Part shown: positions 1 through 8,872 of the stretch, one piece after another
Numbering within the stretch: the stretch's first letter is position 1
Layout: each line of letters opens with the position of its first letter
NCBI GenBank assembly: GCA_963732335.1
Contig: CAVSZO010000005.1
Span: 124,001 to 188,000, forward strand
DNA from: Desertimonas sp963732335
GTDB taxonomy: Bacteria; Actinomycetota; Acidimicrobiia; Acidimicrobiales; Ilumatobacteraceae
Length of the DNA: 64,000 bases
Reading direction: 5' to 3'
Position numbers and translations under genes: made by a program
Notes under the pieces: generated by a model
What the model saw: the letters and a program-made list of their open reading frames with translations, nothing else
Databases searched by the model: none
Told to the model about the DNA's origin: nothing

Positions 1-468
1 CACGGCGCCGTGAGCACCGAGCAAGTGGAGTGGCTCGACACCATGGCCGATGAGTCGACCGACCCGGTAGTCGTGATGGGACACCACCCCCAGTACCTCG
101 GCGCCGAACCCGACGACCCGGCCTTCTCGCTCACCCCTGACTCGAGTGCCGCCCTCGACGAGGTGTTCGCCCGGCGCCCGGCGATCGTCGCCTACACCGC
201 CGGCCACACCCACCGCCACCGCGTCCAGCGGGCGGGTGGCGGCGTGCCGAGCATCGAGGTCGGATGCGTGAAGGACTTCCCGGGCACGTGGGCGGAGTAC
301 CAGGTCTACGACGGCGGGATCCTGCAGATCGTCCACCGCATCTCGTCCCCCGAAGCGCTGGCCTGGAGCGAGCAGTGCCGCGCCCTGTACGCCGACTTCG
401 GCGTCGACTACACGGTGTACGCCCTCGGCCGCCTCGAGGACCGCTGCCTGCTGATCCCCTACCGCTGA
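1..468 (+). CDS. Metallophosphoesterase, C-terminal part (5' end outside window)
   Basis: The reading frame is open from the first base, so this is the C-terminal part of a longer gene. About 155 residues are visible. They include GHHPQY (around residue 24) and GHTHRHR (around residue 68), the late metal-binding histidine motifs of calcineurin-like phosphoesterases of the CpdA/Icc type. Those enzymes use two metal ions to hydrolyse phosphodiesters or phosphomonoesters. The N-terminal D-x-H and GD-x-x-D motifs would lie upstream, so neither substrate nor signal peptide can be judged. The gene ends at TGA 466-468, about 50 bases before the rmuC start. The family call is fairly safe. The substrate is unknown. 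Confidence 0.75.
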   Translation, partial: HGAVSTEQVEWLDTMADESTDPVVVMGHHPQYLGAEPDDPAFSLTPDSSAALDEVFARRPAIVAYTAGHTHRHRVQRAGGGVPSIEVGCVKDFPGTWAEYQVYDGGILQIVHRISSPEALAWSEQCRALYADFGVDYTVYALGRLEDRCLLIPYR

Positions 469-517
469 CGCACCGGGGATCCGCGACACCGTTACACCCC
501 CTTGTCATGCTCTTGGC

Positions 518-1706
518 ATGAACGTGATCGCTGTCACAGCCATCGTGGCCGTGGCCCTCCTGGCCGTTGTCGGCATCTCTCTCGCCGTCACGGCGTCGGC
601 ACGGCGGTCGTTCGCCGTCGCCACGGGCGATCTCCAACGGCGCCATCTCGAAGAGCGCGATGCCGCCGTCGCCGCCGCCCTGCGCCAGGTCGACGTGCTC
701 AACCGCAGCCATCTCGATCAGGCCTCGGGGCGTCTGCAGGCCGGCCTCGATGCCAGCAAGGACGTCATCGGCGCCAACCTGGAGGCCGTCCGGGCGGAGA
801 TGCGCGGCGAGCTCAATCGCCTCGGCGAGTTGGTCGCTGCCCTCGGCGATGCCAGCGCCCAGCGGTTCGGCCAGGTCGACGCCTCATTGCGCAGCCACGC
901 CGAGGTCGCCGCCACCCTGGCCAACACCACGAGGTCGCTGCACGAAGCGCTGGCCAACCCGCAGGCACGAGGGCAATGGGGCGAGCGGATGGCCGAAGAC
1001 GTGTTGCGCCTCGCCGGCTTCGTCGAGAACGTCAACTATCGCAAGCAGTCCCAACTGCGCAGCGCCGGCTGGCGACGGTGCCTCCGGACGTCCGGACTTC
1101 ACGTTCGACCTGCCCAAGGGCCACGTCCTGCACATGGACGTCAAGTTCCCGCTCGCCGCCTACCTGCGCTACCTCGCCGCCACCACCGACACCGAGCGCG
1201 CCGAGCACCTCAAGGCGTTCCTGCGCGACGTGCGGGCCAAGGTCAAGGACCTCGCCCGGCGCAACTACCACGAGGGCGAGCAGCGCTCGGTCGACTACGT
1301 CTTGCTGTTCCTCCCCAACGAGCAGCTCACCGGGTTCATCCACGAGCACGATCCGGCGCTGCTCGACGACGCTCTCGGCCAGCGCGTCGTGATGTGCTCG
1401 CCGCTCACGCTGTTCGCCTTCCTGGGCGTGATCCGCCAGGCCTTCGACAACTTCGTCGTCGAGCAGCGCAGCGTCGAGATCCTCGAGTTGGTCGGCCAGT
1501 TCGGCGTGCAGTGGCGCAAGTACACGGCCTCCGCCGACAAGCTGAAGCGGCACTTCGTCTCCCTCCACAACGAGTTCGACGAGCTCACCACCACTCGCGA
1601 ACGGGCGCTCGACCGCTCGGTTCGCCAGATCGAAGGTCTACGCGAGCAGCGCGAGCTGCCGTCCGACGACGTGCCGCCACTGCGCGCCGTCGGCGACGGC
1701 GGGTAG
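518..1706 (+). CDS. rmuC: DNA recombination protein RmuC (one frameshift)
   Basis: RmuC is a membrane-anchored, coiled-coil protein with a nuclease-like domain that limits recombination between inverted repeats. Here an N-terminal membrane helix (residues about 3-24) is followed by a charged helical stretch (30-140). The RmuC core follows with GQWGERMAEDVLRLAGF, then GRPDFTF, HMDVKFPL and VDYVLLFLPNE. The frame changes near 1070, between QSQLRSAG and GDGASGRPDF. Deleting one base there restores a continuous protein of about 395 residues, normal for the family. CATGCT lies six bases before the ATG as a possible leaderless -10. It sits just upstream of xseA, separated by about 35 bases. Confidence 0.88.
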
Positions 1707-1741
1707 CGCCGCCATGCCATCCCGGTAAGACTCCAGCTGTC

Positions 1742-3115
1742 ATGTCGCAGCCAGAGCTCGACTTTATCTCTGGGCATCCGACCGGATCCGACGGCGCGCC
1801 CGGCGACCTCCAGCCCGAGGGCACGTTCACCGTCAGCCAGCTCGCCGACCTCATCAACACGCGCCTGCGGGCCGGCTACGACGACGGGGTCTGGGTGCGC
1901 GGCGAGATCCAGGGCTGGAGCTCGCGGGGCCCGCACGCCTACTTCACCCTCGCCGACGACCAGGCCGACTCGAAGGCCGTGATCCAGGTGGCCTTCTTCG
2001 CGCCGCAACGCGAGCGGCTGCGCCGTCTCCTCGAGCGCCACCAGCTCGTCCTCGGCGACGGCATGAAGGTGCGCATCCACGGATACCTCGACTTCTACGC
2101 CCCCACGGGACGACTGAGCCTGAAGATGGGCGGGATCGACCCACGCTTCACGCTGGGTGACCTCGCCCAACAGCGCGACCAGGTGCTCCGCCGGCTCCTC
2201 GCCGGCCGGCACCTCGACCGCAACAAGCGTCATCCGCTGAGCCCGGTGCCACTCCGCGTCGGCGTCGTCACGAGTGTCGGCAGCGCGGCCTGGCACGACT
2301 TCGAGAATGAGCTGAAGAGCAGCGGCATCGGATTCCGACTCACCGTGTGCGACGTCCGCGTCCAGGGCGATCGTGCCGTGGCGATGGTCGCTCGCGGCAT
2401 CGAGCTGTTGGCCGGCCGGCCGCTCGACGCCGTCGTCGTCATCCGCGGTGGGGGAGCGCGCAACGAGCTGGCCGTGTTCGACGCCGAAGCGATCGCCATG
2501 GCCATCGCCACGGCGGGACTGCCGGTGCTCACCGGACTCGGGCACGAAGTCGATCGCAGCATCGCCGACGAGGTCGCCCACAGCTCGTTCAAGACTCCGA
2601 CGGCGTGCGCCCAGTTCCTCGTGCAGTCCGCCCGCGACTACCTCGGCCGCGCCGAGCGGGCGTACGGGGCGGCGACCGAGCGGGCCCGCGAGCGTCTCGA
2701 CGGCGCCGAGCAGCGCCTCGGGGATCGCGCCCATCGCATCGCCCGACGCACCCACGCCGCCGTCGGTCGCGCCGATGAGGGGTTGATGTCACGGGCCGCA
2801 ACGCTGCGCCGCGGCGCTGCTCGCCAGCTCGCCGCGGCCGATCGTCGTCTCACGCTGGCGTCGTCGCAGCTGCTCGTGCGACCACAGCAGCTGCTCGCCG
2901 CCGAGCAGCGCCACCTCGACGCCCTCGCCGCCAGAGCGAGAACGCTCGACCCCGTGGCCATGCTCGATCGCGGCTGGACGATCACCCGCCTGGCGGACGG
3001 AACGATCGTGCGATCGTCCGCCGAGGTCGAAACGGGCGATCCGATCGAGACGCAGTTCGCCGACGGCCGGTTGCTCAGCACCGCGACCGGTCGCACCGAG
3101 GAGACTTCACGATGA
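1742..3115 (+). CDS. xseA: Exodeoxyribonuclease VII large subunit
   Basis: Large subunit of exonuclease VII, which degrades single-stranded DNA from both ends. The 457-residue product is intact. It has an N-terminal OB-fold (about residues 25-125, with VWVRGEIQGWSSRGPHAYF), the catalytic XseA domain with VVTSVGSAAWHDFENEL, VVVIRGGGARNEL and TGLGHEVDRSIADEVAH, and a long alpha-helical, Ala/Arg-rich region that in the family wraps the small subunits. The start at ATG 1742 is preceded by TAAGAC ten bases upstream, suggesting a leaderless transcript. The stop overlaps xseB by four bases (ATGA), so the two subunits are translationally coupled. Confidence 0.96.
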   Translation: MSQPELDFISGHPTGSDGAPGDLQPEGTFTVSQLADLINTRLRAGYDDGVWVRGEIQGWSSRGPHAYFTLADDQADSKAVIQVAFFAPQRERLRRLLERHQLVLGDGMKVRIHGYLDFYAPTGRLSLKMGGIDPRFTLGDLAQQRDQVLRRLLAGRHLDRNKRHPLSPVPLRVGVVTSVGSAAWHDFENELKSSGIGFRLTVCDVRVQGDRAVAMVARGIELLAGRPLDAVVVIRGGGARNELAVFDAEAIAMAIATAGLPVLTGLGHEVDRSIADEVAHSSFKTPTACAQFLVQSARDYLGRAERAYGAATERARERLDGAEQRLGDRAHRIARRTHAAVGRADEGLMSRAATLRRGAARQLAAADRRLTLASSQLLVRPQQLLAAEQRHLDALAARARTLDPVAMLDRGWTITRLADGTIVRSSAEVETGDPIETQFADGRLLSTATGRTEETSR

Positions 3116-3357
3116 CCGATCGACCCGATGAGGCAACGCCCACCAGCGAGCTCGGCTACGCCAGCGCCCTCGCCGAGCTGGAACGGATCCTCGGCGAGCT
3201 GGAAGCGAGCGACGTCGACGTCGACCAGCTCGCCGACCGCGTGGCCAGGGCGACAGCGCTGATCGCCGTGTGCCGGCAGCGCATCGGTTCGGCCCGCACG
3301 CGCATCGACGAGGTCATCGCCGACCTCGACGGACCGCCCGCCACGACCGACACATGA
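3112..3357 (+). CDS. xseB: Exodeoxyribonuclease VII small subunit
   Basis: An 81-residue XseB protein; several copies bind the helical arm of XseA. The core LGYASALAELERILGELE followed by DVDVDQLADRVARA is the recognisable XseB helical hairpin. Length matches the family (about 70-90 residues). It overlaps xseA at its start (ATGA, 3112-3115) and the polyprenyl synthase gene at its end (ATGA, 3354-3357). All three genes therefore form one tightly coupled unit, an order (xseA-xseB-ispA-like) also seen in many other bacteria. Confidence 0.93.
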   Translation: MTDRPDEATPTSELGYASALAELERILGELEASDVDVDQLADRVARATALIAVCRQRIGSARTRIDEVIADLDGPPATTDT

Positions 3358-4418
3358 TTGCGACGCAGCCGCCTGCCAGCCTCGCCGCCATCGCATCGCG
3401 GGTCACCGAGCGAGTTGTCAGTTTCGTCACCGCCGCAGGGGAGCGCTGGACAGCCCTCGACGGCGACCTTGCCGGCCCCTTCAACGAGATCCGCAGGATG
3501 GTCGAGGCCGGCGGCAAACGCCTGCGCCCGGCGTTCTGCCAGTGGGGGTTCGTCGGCGCCGGTGGCGACCCCGACGACCAACGCGTCGTCGATGCCGGAG
3601 CAGCGTTCGAGCTGATGCACGCCTTCGCTCTGTTCCACGACGACGTGATGGACGACGCGTCGAGCCGCCGGGGCGAGCCGACGACGCACGCCGTGTACGC
3701 CGACACCCATCGCCTGGCCGGCTGGTCGGGGGAGTCCCGCCGGTTCGGCGAGGGGGCGGCGATCCTCGTCGGCGACCTGGCGCTCGTGCTGGCCGACGAG
3801 CTGCTGGTTGGCGCCTCCGATCCGGTGTGGCGGATGTGGAACGAGCTGCGCACCGAGCTCAACATCGGCCAGTTCCTCGACATCGTCGGCTCGGTGCGGA
3901 GCGAGCGGCGGATCGACAAGGCCGAACGGATCGCCCGCTACAAGAGCGGCAAGTACACGATCGAGCGTCCGTTGCATCTCGGTGCCCTGCTCGCCGCGCC
4001 CGATCGAGCCAATGAGCTGCTGCCACAGCTGTCGCGCTACGGGCTGCCCCTCGGCGACGCGTTCCAGATGCGCGACGACGTGATGGGCGTGTTCGGCGAC
4101 TCGGCAGTGACTGGCAAGCCCGTTGGTGGCGATCTCCTCGAAGGCAAGCCGACGCCGTTGCTGGCTCGCGCCGTCGCCGGAGCGACGCCAGCGCAGCTCG
4201 CCGTGCTCGATCGGGTCGGCGCCGCCGACCTCGACGCAGACGACGTCGCCGCGATCCAGCAGGTGATCGTCGACACCGGCGCTCTGGACGAGCTGGAGGC
4301 GGCCATCGAGCGCCTGAGCGACGAGGCCATCGAGTCGCTCGTGACGATCGACATCACCGATGTCGCCCGCCGCGAGCTCGCTGAACTCGCCCACTACGTC
4401 GTCGGTCGCGCCGGATAG
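3354..4418 (+). CDS. Polyprenyl diphosphate synthase (GGPP/FPP synthase type)
   Basis: Trans-isoprenyl diphosphate synthase of 354 residues that condenses IPP with an allylic diphosphate. The first Asp-rich motif appears as FHDDVMDDASSRRG (around residues 97-110), preceded by GGKRLRPAFC. The second is QMRDDVMGVFGD, followed by GKPVGGDLLEGKPTPL, a lysine-containing signature typical of actinobacterial GGPP synthases (IdsA-like). The frame is open upstream to 3270, but ATG 3354 overlaps the xseB stop and begins the family's normal N-terminus. The chain length of the product cannot be fixed from sequence. Roles in menaquinone, carotenoid or dolichol-type lipid supply are all possible. Confidence 0.88.
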   Translation: MIATQPPASLAAIASRVTERVVSFVTAAGERWTALDGDLAGPFNEIRRMVEAGGKRLRPAFCQWGFVGAGGDPDDQRVVDAGAAFELMHAFALFHDDVMDDASSRRGEPTTHAVYADTHRLAGWSGESRRFGEGAAILVGDLALVLADELLVGASDPVWRMWNELRTELNIGQFLDIVGSVRSERRIDKAERIARYKSGKYTIERPLHLGALLAAPDRANELLPQLSRYGLPLGDAFQMRDDVMGVFGDSAVTGKPVGGDLLEGKPTPLLARAVAGATPAQLAVLDRVGAADLDADDVAAIQQVIVDTGALDELEAAIERLSDEAIESLVTIDITDVARRELAELAHYVVGRAG

Positions 4419-4437
4419 TGCCCTACGATTTCGGCCC

Positions 4438-4854
4438 ATGCGATCGCACTGGTCGTTGCCGACCCTGGTTGTGGTCGCCGCAGCCGTCGCCATCGGCGGG
4501 TGCTCGAAGGATGACGATCCAGAAGGTGGGCCGACGCTCCCGCCGATCGCCACGTCGTCGACGACATCGACGACCGCGGTGACGGCGACGACGCTCCCGC
4601 AGTACTACGAGGTGCGCCGCGGCGACACGCTGACCCTGATCGCTGCCGCCTACTCGATCCCGGTGAAGGCGTTGATGGACGCCAACCAGCTCACCAACCC
4701 CGACGACATCGCCGCCGGGCAGTTCCTCATCATCCCCCGACGAGAAGACATCGTCGCCGTGTCGTTGCCGCCGACCGTGCCGGGCCAGACCCCACCGCCC
4801 ATGCCCACGCTCGCCGGCGCGACGACCGTCCCCCTGACGACTACTGCTCCCTAG
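4438..4854 (+). CDS. LysM-domain lipoprotein
   Basis: A 138-residue exported lipoprotein. It has a basic N-terminus, a hydrophobic stretch and a lipobox AIGGC (Cys about residue 21), then a Thr/Ser-rich linker and one LysM domain starting YYEVRRGDTLTLIAAAYS and ending near GQFLIIP. LysM binds N-acetylglucosamine in peptidoglycan, so the protein probably tethers to the cell wall. A Pro/Thr-rich tail follows with no second domain. TACGAT (4424-4429) lies eight bases before the ATG, a good leaderless -10. It could be a wall-binding sensor or an accessory of a hydrolase. No catalytic domain is visible. Confidence 0.82.
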   Translation: MRSHWSLPTLVVVAAAVAIGGCSKDDDPEGGPTLPPIATSSTTSTTAVTATTLPQYYEVRRGDTLTLIAAAYSIPVKALMDANQLTNPDDIAAGQFLIIPRREDIVAVSLPPTVPGQTPPPMPTLAGATTVPLTTTAP

Positions 4855-4897
4855 GGTGCTCCGATTGCGGAGGACCCGGCCCCTAGGCTGGCGGCCC

Positions 4898-5606
4898 ATG
4901 AGCTCGTTCTGGCCCACGGCTGACCACTGGAGCACCCAGATCCCGCTGGCGACCCCGCATCCGCGCCTCGCCGCCCTCGACGCGTCCGGGTTCGTCGCGT
5001 TGACCGACGCCGACTTCGAGGTTCCACCCGAGCAGTACCTCGCCCTCGAGTACATGGACTGGAAGAGCGGCGGGGACACCAACTTCGCCCCGATCGCCTC
5101 GGCCGACGGCCAGCTCGACTGTCGGGGTTTCTGGGACAAGGGCAAGACCGACAAGGACGCCATCTGGACCTCCAACGCCGAAGTCGTCCCCGGCGTCCGC
5201 GACTACGTCGAGTCGGTCGGTGCCAACTTCGGTCGGGTCCGGATCATCAAGCTCGAGCCGCAGACCCGCGACGAGGCGATTCGATCGATCCACCGCGACG
5301 ACAACAATCGCTTCAACCCTGTCGACGAGGGATGGGTGGTGCGCTCGTGGGTCGAGCTCACCGACAACCCGGACAGCTACATGCTGCTGATGGACAACGG
5401 TCCTGACGGACTTCCCGATCGCGACACCGAGATCCGCGTCCCGCTGCACAAGGGCGCCCGCTTCCTCGTCGACACGCAGCGCCTCTGGCACGTCGTCGTG
5501 CACAACGGCGACGCTCCCCGCGTACGCGCTGATCACCAGCTTCGAGTCCGGCCCGACGCTCGAGCGCTGGGTCGAGACACAGCGCTCGCCCGTCCCCGCG
5601 GCCTGA
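4898..5606 (+). CDS. 2-oxoglutarate/Fe(II) oxygenase-like (aspartyl hydroxylase-like) protein, one frameshift
   Basis: The first 207 residues are in one frame. The end (YALITSFESGPTLERW to the stop at 5604-5606) is in the next, and the switch lies at the CCCC run 5516-5519, fitting one extra C. The corrected protein is about 235 residues. It shows IHRDDNNRF (an H-x-D pair) and, about 80 residues later, LWHVVVHNGD. That spacing resembles the HxD...H iron site of the cupin-fold oxygenases, especially the aspartyl/asparaginyl hydroxylase group. The substrate is unknown, and the family is an inference from motif spacing. TAGGCT eight bases before the ATG suggests a leaderless start. Confidence 0.5.
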
Positions 5607-5841
5607 ACTCTCTCAGCGAAAGAATCCGCGGACACCCGCGTGTAGTTCGGCGCGGCGGCGCTATCTTGTCGCCGCTCCTCGCTTGGCGGCATTCGGCTCG
5701 GCGGAGTCGAAACGGAGCATCGAGGCGGCACGGCGATGGAGTGATCAACCGCGTGGCGGCGTCGCGGTGCGAGTCCCGTCGTGAGGAGTCAGTGTTGTCG
5801 AGTGTCGGTCTGCGCGACCGCCGCACGGAACGACAAGCGAA

Positions 5842-5869
5842 CGGGCCCGGGAGTCGACTCCCGGGCCCG
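5842..5869. repeat. Perfect 28-base palindrome (candidate U-less terminator)
   Basis: The stretch reads identically on both strands (it begins CGGGCCCGGGAGTC). A transcript could fold a 12-bp stem with a tetraloop. There is no following run of T. It lies between the end of the oxygenase-like gene and the promoter of the surface protein gene, the expected place for a terminator. Similar GC-rich hairpins without T-tracts occur at other gene ends in this window. Confidence 0.55.
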
Positions 5870-5912
5870 ACACTGCGCCGTGTCTGAGCCGCCGAGAAAT
5901 TCTCACCAGTAG

Positions 5913-5941
5913 GTTGCGAGCAGTCGCAATGTCGCTAGAGT
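5913..5941 (+). promoter_or_regulatory. Candidate sigma-70-type promoter of the LPXTG surface protein gene
   Basis: TTGCGA (5913-5918) and TAGAGT (5936-5941) are separated by 17 bases, the ideal spacing for a housekeeping-type promoter. The -10 fits the TANNNT pattern common in this window. Transcription would start near 5948, giving a leader of about 65 bases with a Shine-Dalgarno-like aggcgga ahead of ATG 6014. This is sequence inference only. Confidence 0.6.
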
Positions 5942-6013
5942 GCGCCGACTCGTTGCGGCGGTAACAGGACTCGATGTCGAGTCCGGCGGCGAGCTCACAA
6001 AGGCGGAAACTTC

Positions 6014-8203
6014 ATGAAGCTGGCGGGTAAGCGGCTGCGCCTCGGCGCGGCCGCGCTTCTCACAATGGCTGGTGTTGCCCTGGTGGCGCCCAACCTGGTG
6101 TCGGCGCACAACTCGTGGCCTGCGGGCGACGGCGGCGGGGTCGGCATCACGTCCGGCCCCCTCTGTGACGATGGCTCTGGCAATGGCAGCGTCACCCTCT
6201 ACGGCCCATCGGGCACCACGTTCGCGCTCACCAACGGCGGTGGCGGTTGGACCATCCCGGGCGGGCAGGGCTACGTCGAGGTCACTGGCCTCGCTGCCGG
6301 CACGTACAGAGCAGATCCGGGCAACATCAAGATCGACATCCCGGAGTGCGGGAACGGGATGGACGCCTCGTCGGCGACGGCGAAGCCCGAGCCCGAGACC
6401 CCGAAGAAGGTGTTCGTCTGTAAGTACGTTGGTACTCCCGGCGTTGACGAGCAGCTCCAGTCGCGGGAACAACCCGATCGACGGTGAGTGTCAACTCGAT
6501 TCCTGGCTATCAGGAGGGCGTTAACCCAATCGGCATGGAGTTCGCCGACCAGCACGGGCGGTCGATCGTGATTGCCTGGTCGGAACAGCGGGGGGGCGGT
6601 CAGTCCGACGAGCCGACGATCGACGACTGCCCGTCGCCAGAGCAACCGCAGGAAGTTCCCCCGCAGTACCACTACGACGCTCCGACGTGTGACGCCAACG
6701 GCGTGCTCGATGTGAGTGGCGGGACCGGCTACAGCTGGGTCCTCAATGCCGATGGCAGGTACACGGCGGTTGCGGCCGACGACTACGTGTTGGTTGATCG
6801 ACCCAAGTCCGATCGGCCCGTTCCCGATCGAACAGTTGACCGGTGAAGCATGCGAGACACCACCGACCCCGAAGAAGGTGTTCGTCTGTAAGTACGTTGG
6901 TACTCCCGGCGTTGACGAGCAGCTCCAGTCGGGGAACAACCCGATCGAGGTGAGTGTCAACTCGATTCCTGGCTATCAGGAGGGCGTTAACCCAATCGGC
7001 ATGGAGTTCGCCGACCAGCACGGGCGGTCGATCGTGATTGCCTGGTCGGAACAGCAGGGGGGCGGTCAGTCCGACGAGCCGACGATCGACGACTGCCCGT
7101 CGCCAGAGCAACCGCAGGAAGTTCCCCCGCAGTACCACTACGACGCTCCGACGTGTGACGCCAACGGCGTGCTCGATGTGAGTGGCGGGACCGGCTACAG
7201 CTGGGTCCTCAATGCCGATGGCAGGTACACGGCGGTTGCGGCCGACGACTACGTGTTGGTTGATGACCCAAGTCCGATCGGCCCGTTCCCGATCGAACAG
7301 TTGACCGGTGAAGCATGCGAGACACCACCGACCTTGCCCCCCGTGGCGCAGAGCGCTGAGATTGTCTGCACATCGTCGGGTCCCGACTTCGGAGCGTGGC
7401 GCGTCAGCAACAAGAGCTCCGAGTTCTCGGTCGAGGTCTTCTTCGGTGGCAACAAGGTGCTCGACCTCGCTCCTGGGGCCTCGGATGTCTTCAACCACAT
7501 CGGAGACTCCGCGACAATCACCCTGAAGTGGACCAATGGGTACTCGGGCCCATTCTCCGGCAACGGCGATTGCACATACGAGCCGCCGGCGACGACGCAG
7601 CCGCCGACGACGACGCAGCCGCCGACGACGACGCAGCCGCCGACGACCGACGACGAGCCGCCGACGACGACCGAGCCGGCTGGCCTGGACATCTCGGCGA
7701 TCGGTCCGGTGTGCCTCAGGGACGCGCCGTACATCGAGGTGACGTTCGGCAATCAGCCGCAGTTCAACGGTCAACCGGCCACGGTGACGTTCGTCGACGT
7801 CGACGGCAACGCCGTGGGCACCGAGACGGCCACCTACCAGGCCGGCACCACCGTGCGGTTCGTCTACCCCGGTGCGTCCGTGGATGCCGCCGGCAACGCG
7901 GTGGACTGGCCGGGCTGGATGTTCGACGGCGACGAGTGGGTGATCGACCCGTCCGACGCTCGCCTCCGTGACGGGCTCACCGTGGTCATCGAAGTCAACC
8001 CGACGGCGACTGCGACCGTGAGCTACCCGCCGGCGACGGCGGCGTGTGCCAACCCGCCGACGATTGCCGACCCGGCGACGCCGCAAGGGCAGCTGCCGCA
8101 GACCGGTAGCTCGACCGGTGTCCTGGCGATCGTCGCAACGGCCCTGCTGATGGCTGGAGGCGTGGCGCTGATCGCGACACGTCGCTCGACCGCGGCACAC
8201 TGA
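6014..8203 (+). CDS. LPXTG cell-wall-anchored surface protein with two near-identical 155-residue repeats
   Basis: Predicted sortase-anchored surface protein of about 728 residues. An N-terminal signal peptide (KLAGKRLRLGAAALL..., cut near VSA) leads to a small N-terminal domain. Two copies follow of a 155-residue unit beginning KKVFVCKYVGTPGVDEQLQ, then a globular domain, a Thr/Pro repeat linker (PPTTTQ units), a second domain, and the sorting signal LPQTGS with a hydrophobic helix and RRSTAAH tail. Copy 1 carries three extra bases relative to copy 2 (C at 6464, 6482 and 6799). Together they restore the frame, so I treat this as one gene. Function is unknown; adhesion is a guess. No sortase gene lies in the window. 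A UUCG hairpin follows. Confidence 0.85.
6397..7329 (+). repeat. Tandem 465-base duplication inside the surface protein gene
   Basis: Copy 1 (6397-6864) and copy 2 (6865-7329) are almost identical. The differences seen are three one-base insertions in copy 1 and one substitution (CGG versus CAG, giving EQRGGG versus EQQGGG). True unit length is 465 bases, exactly 155 codons. Such identity implies a very recent duplication or gene conversion, and also marks a place where assemblies can collapse or expand copy number. Confidence 0.93.
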
Positions 8204-8241
8204 TCGGAGGGCCGCTACGGCGGTGGTGACCCTCACGAGCG

Positions 8242-8275
8242 AGTGGCCCCCGAGTCTTCGGACTCGGGGGCCACT
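8242..8275 (+). terminator. 15-bp hairpin with UUCG tetraloop after the surface protein gene
   Basis: A perfect inverted repeat (agtggcccccgagtc, loop ttcg, then its complement) lies 38 bases after the stop codon. The C(UUCG)G closing makes an exceptionally stable tetraloop. No T-run follows, so it may act with Rho or as an RNA 3'-end stabiliser. It also lies downstream of the convergent DUF192 gene (stop at 8365) and could serve both strands. Confidence 0.75.
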
Positions 8276-8364
8276 TGGCGTTTGGCGCCGATCCATCTGG
8301 GCAACGTCGGCGCAATCGTTCGAGCTGCGATCGGCGTCGACAGTCGCAGACGCCGATGGCCGCG

Positions 8365-8872
8365 CTAGTCGCGGCTGAGTCGAGCACCGGGCCCGACGCC
8401 GAGATCGTCGAGCGGTGCCGGCGGGCACCTCGAGTGCCATGAGGTACGGCACGTCCGGCGCGTATCGCTCGCAGTCGGCCGCGGAAGGTTCGAGGCACGG
8501 CTCCATCGCCGCGCTCCCCACGAGCGTGCCGTCCGCCGCGAAGAAGGCGATGTCGAGCGGCATCGGTGTCTGCCACATGTAGAAGCGGTGGAGTCCCTCG
8601 GACTCGAAGACGAACAGCATGCCGTCGGCATCGCCGAGATCCGTGACGTCCATCAGGCCACGCCCGCGGTCCTCAGGTGACTCGGCGAGCCACACGGAGA
8701 CGGTCCGGTCCTCGCCGTCGGCGGTGGTGATCGTCACCTCGTCGAGGTCGAACCCGACGGGTACGACGGTCTCGACCGTCTCCGGAGCGATGCTCGACGA
8801 TGGCCCCTCGCCGTCGTCACCGCACCCGGTCAGGGCGCACAGCGCCGCGGCGAGTACCGCTCGGGCGCTCAG
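8365..8872 (-). CDS. DUF192 family lipoprotein (one frameshift near the end)
   Basis: Product of about 165 residues. The N-terminus is a hydrophobic signal with lipobox-like ALTGC, then an acidic linker. A DUF192 domain follows with RGLMDVTDLGDADGMLFVF, HRFYMWQTPMPLDIAFF and YLMALEVPAGT. The frame switches near 8412 to give LDDLGVGPGARLSRD and the stop at 8365, fitting one extra base. DUF192 proteins are small secreted proteins of unknown biochemical role. The start is unresolved. The frame overlaps the mutase stop, and no ATG or GTG fits the signal peptide; CTG at 8872 is the nearest candidate, or a further indel hides the start. Confidence 0.72.

Larger units (their letters stand above)
5607..6013. 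other. Intergenic region of 407 bases upstream of the LPXTG gene
   Basis: No coding sequence with normal composition is visible. The frame that runs through here in continuation of the previous gene is an artefact of its frameshift. The stretch holds a 28-base perfect palindrome at 5842-5869 and a promoter at 5913-5941. A leader of roughly 65-70 bases then carries a purine-rich ribosome-binding site (aggcgga, about 6002-6008) before the ATG at 6014. The long leader contrasts with the leaderless starts elsewhere in the window. Confidence 0.6.

Noticed and set aside
518..3115. An 865-residue RmuC-XseA fusion
   Set aside because: The open frame exists only because rmuC is frameshifted. The RmuC C-terminus continues in the next frame and stops at 1706, and XseA has its own start at 1742.
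7576..7680. CRISPR-like short repeats
   Set aside because: The repeated ccgccgacgacgacgcag units encode a Pro-Thr-Thr-Gln linker in frame and have no spacers.
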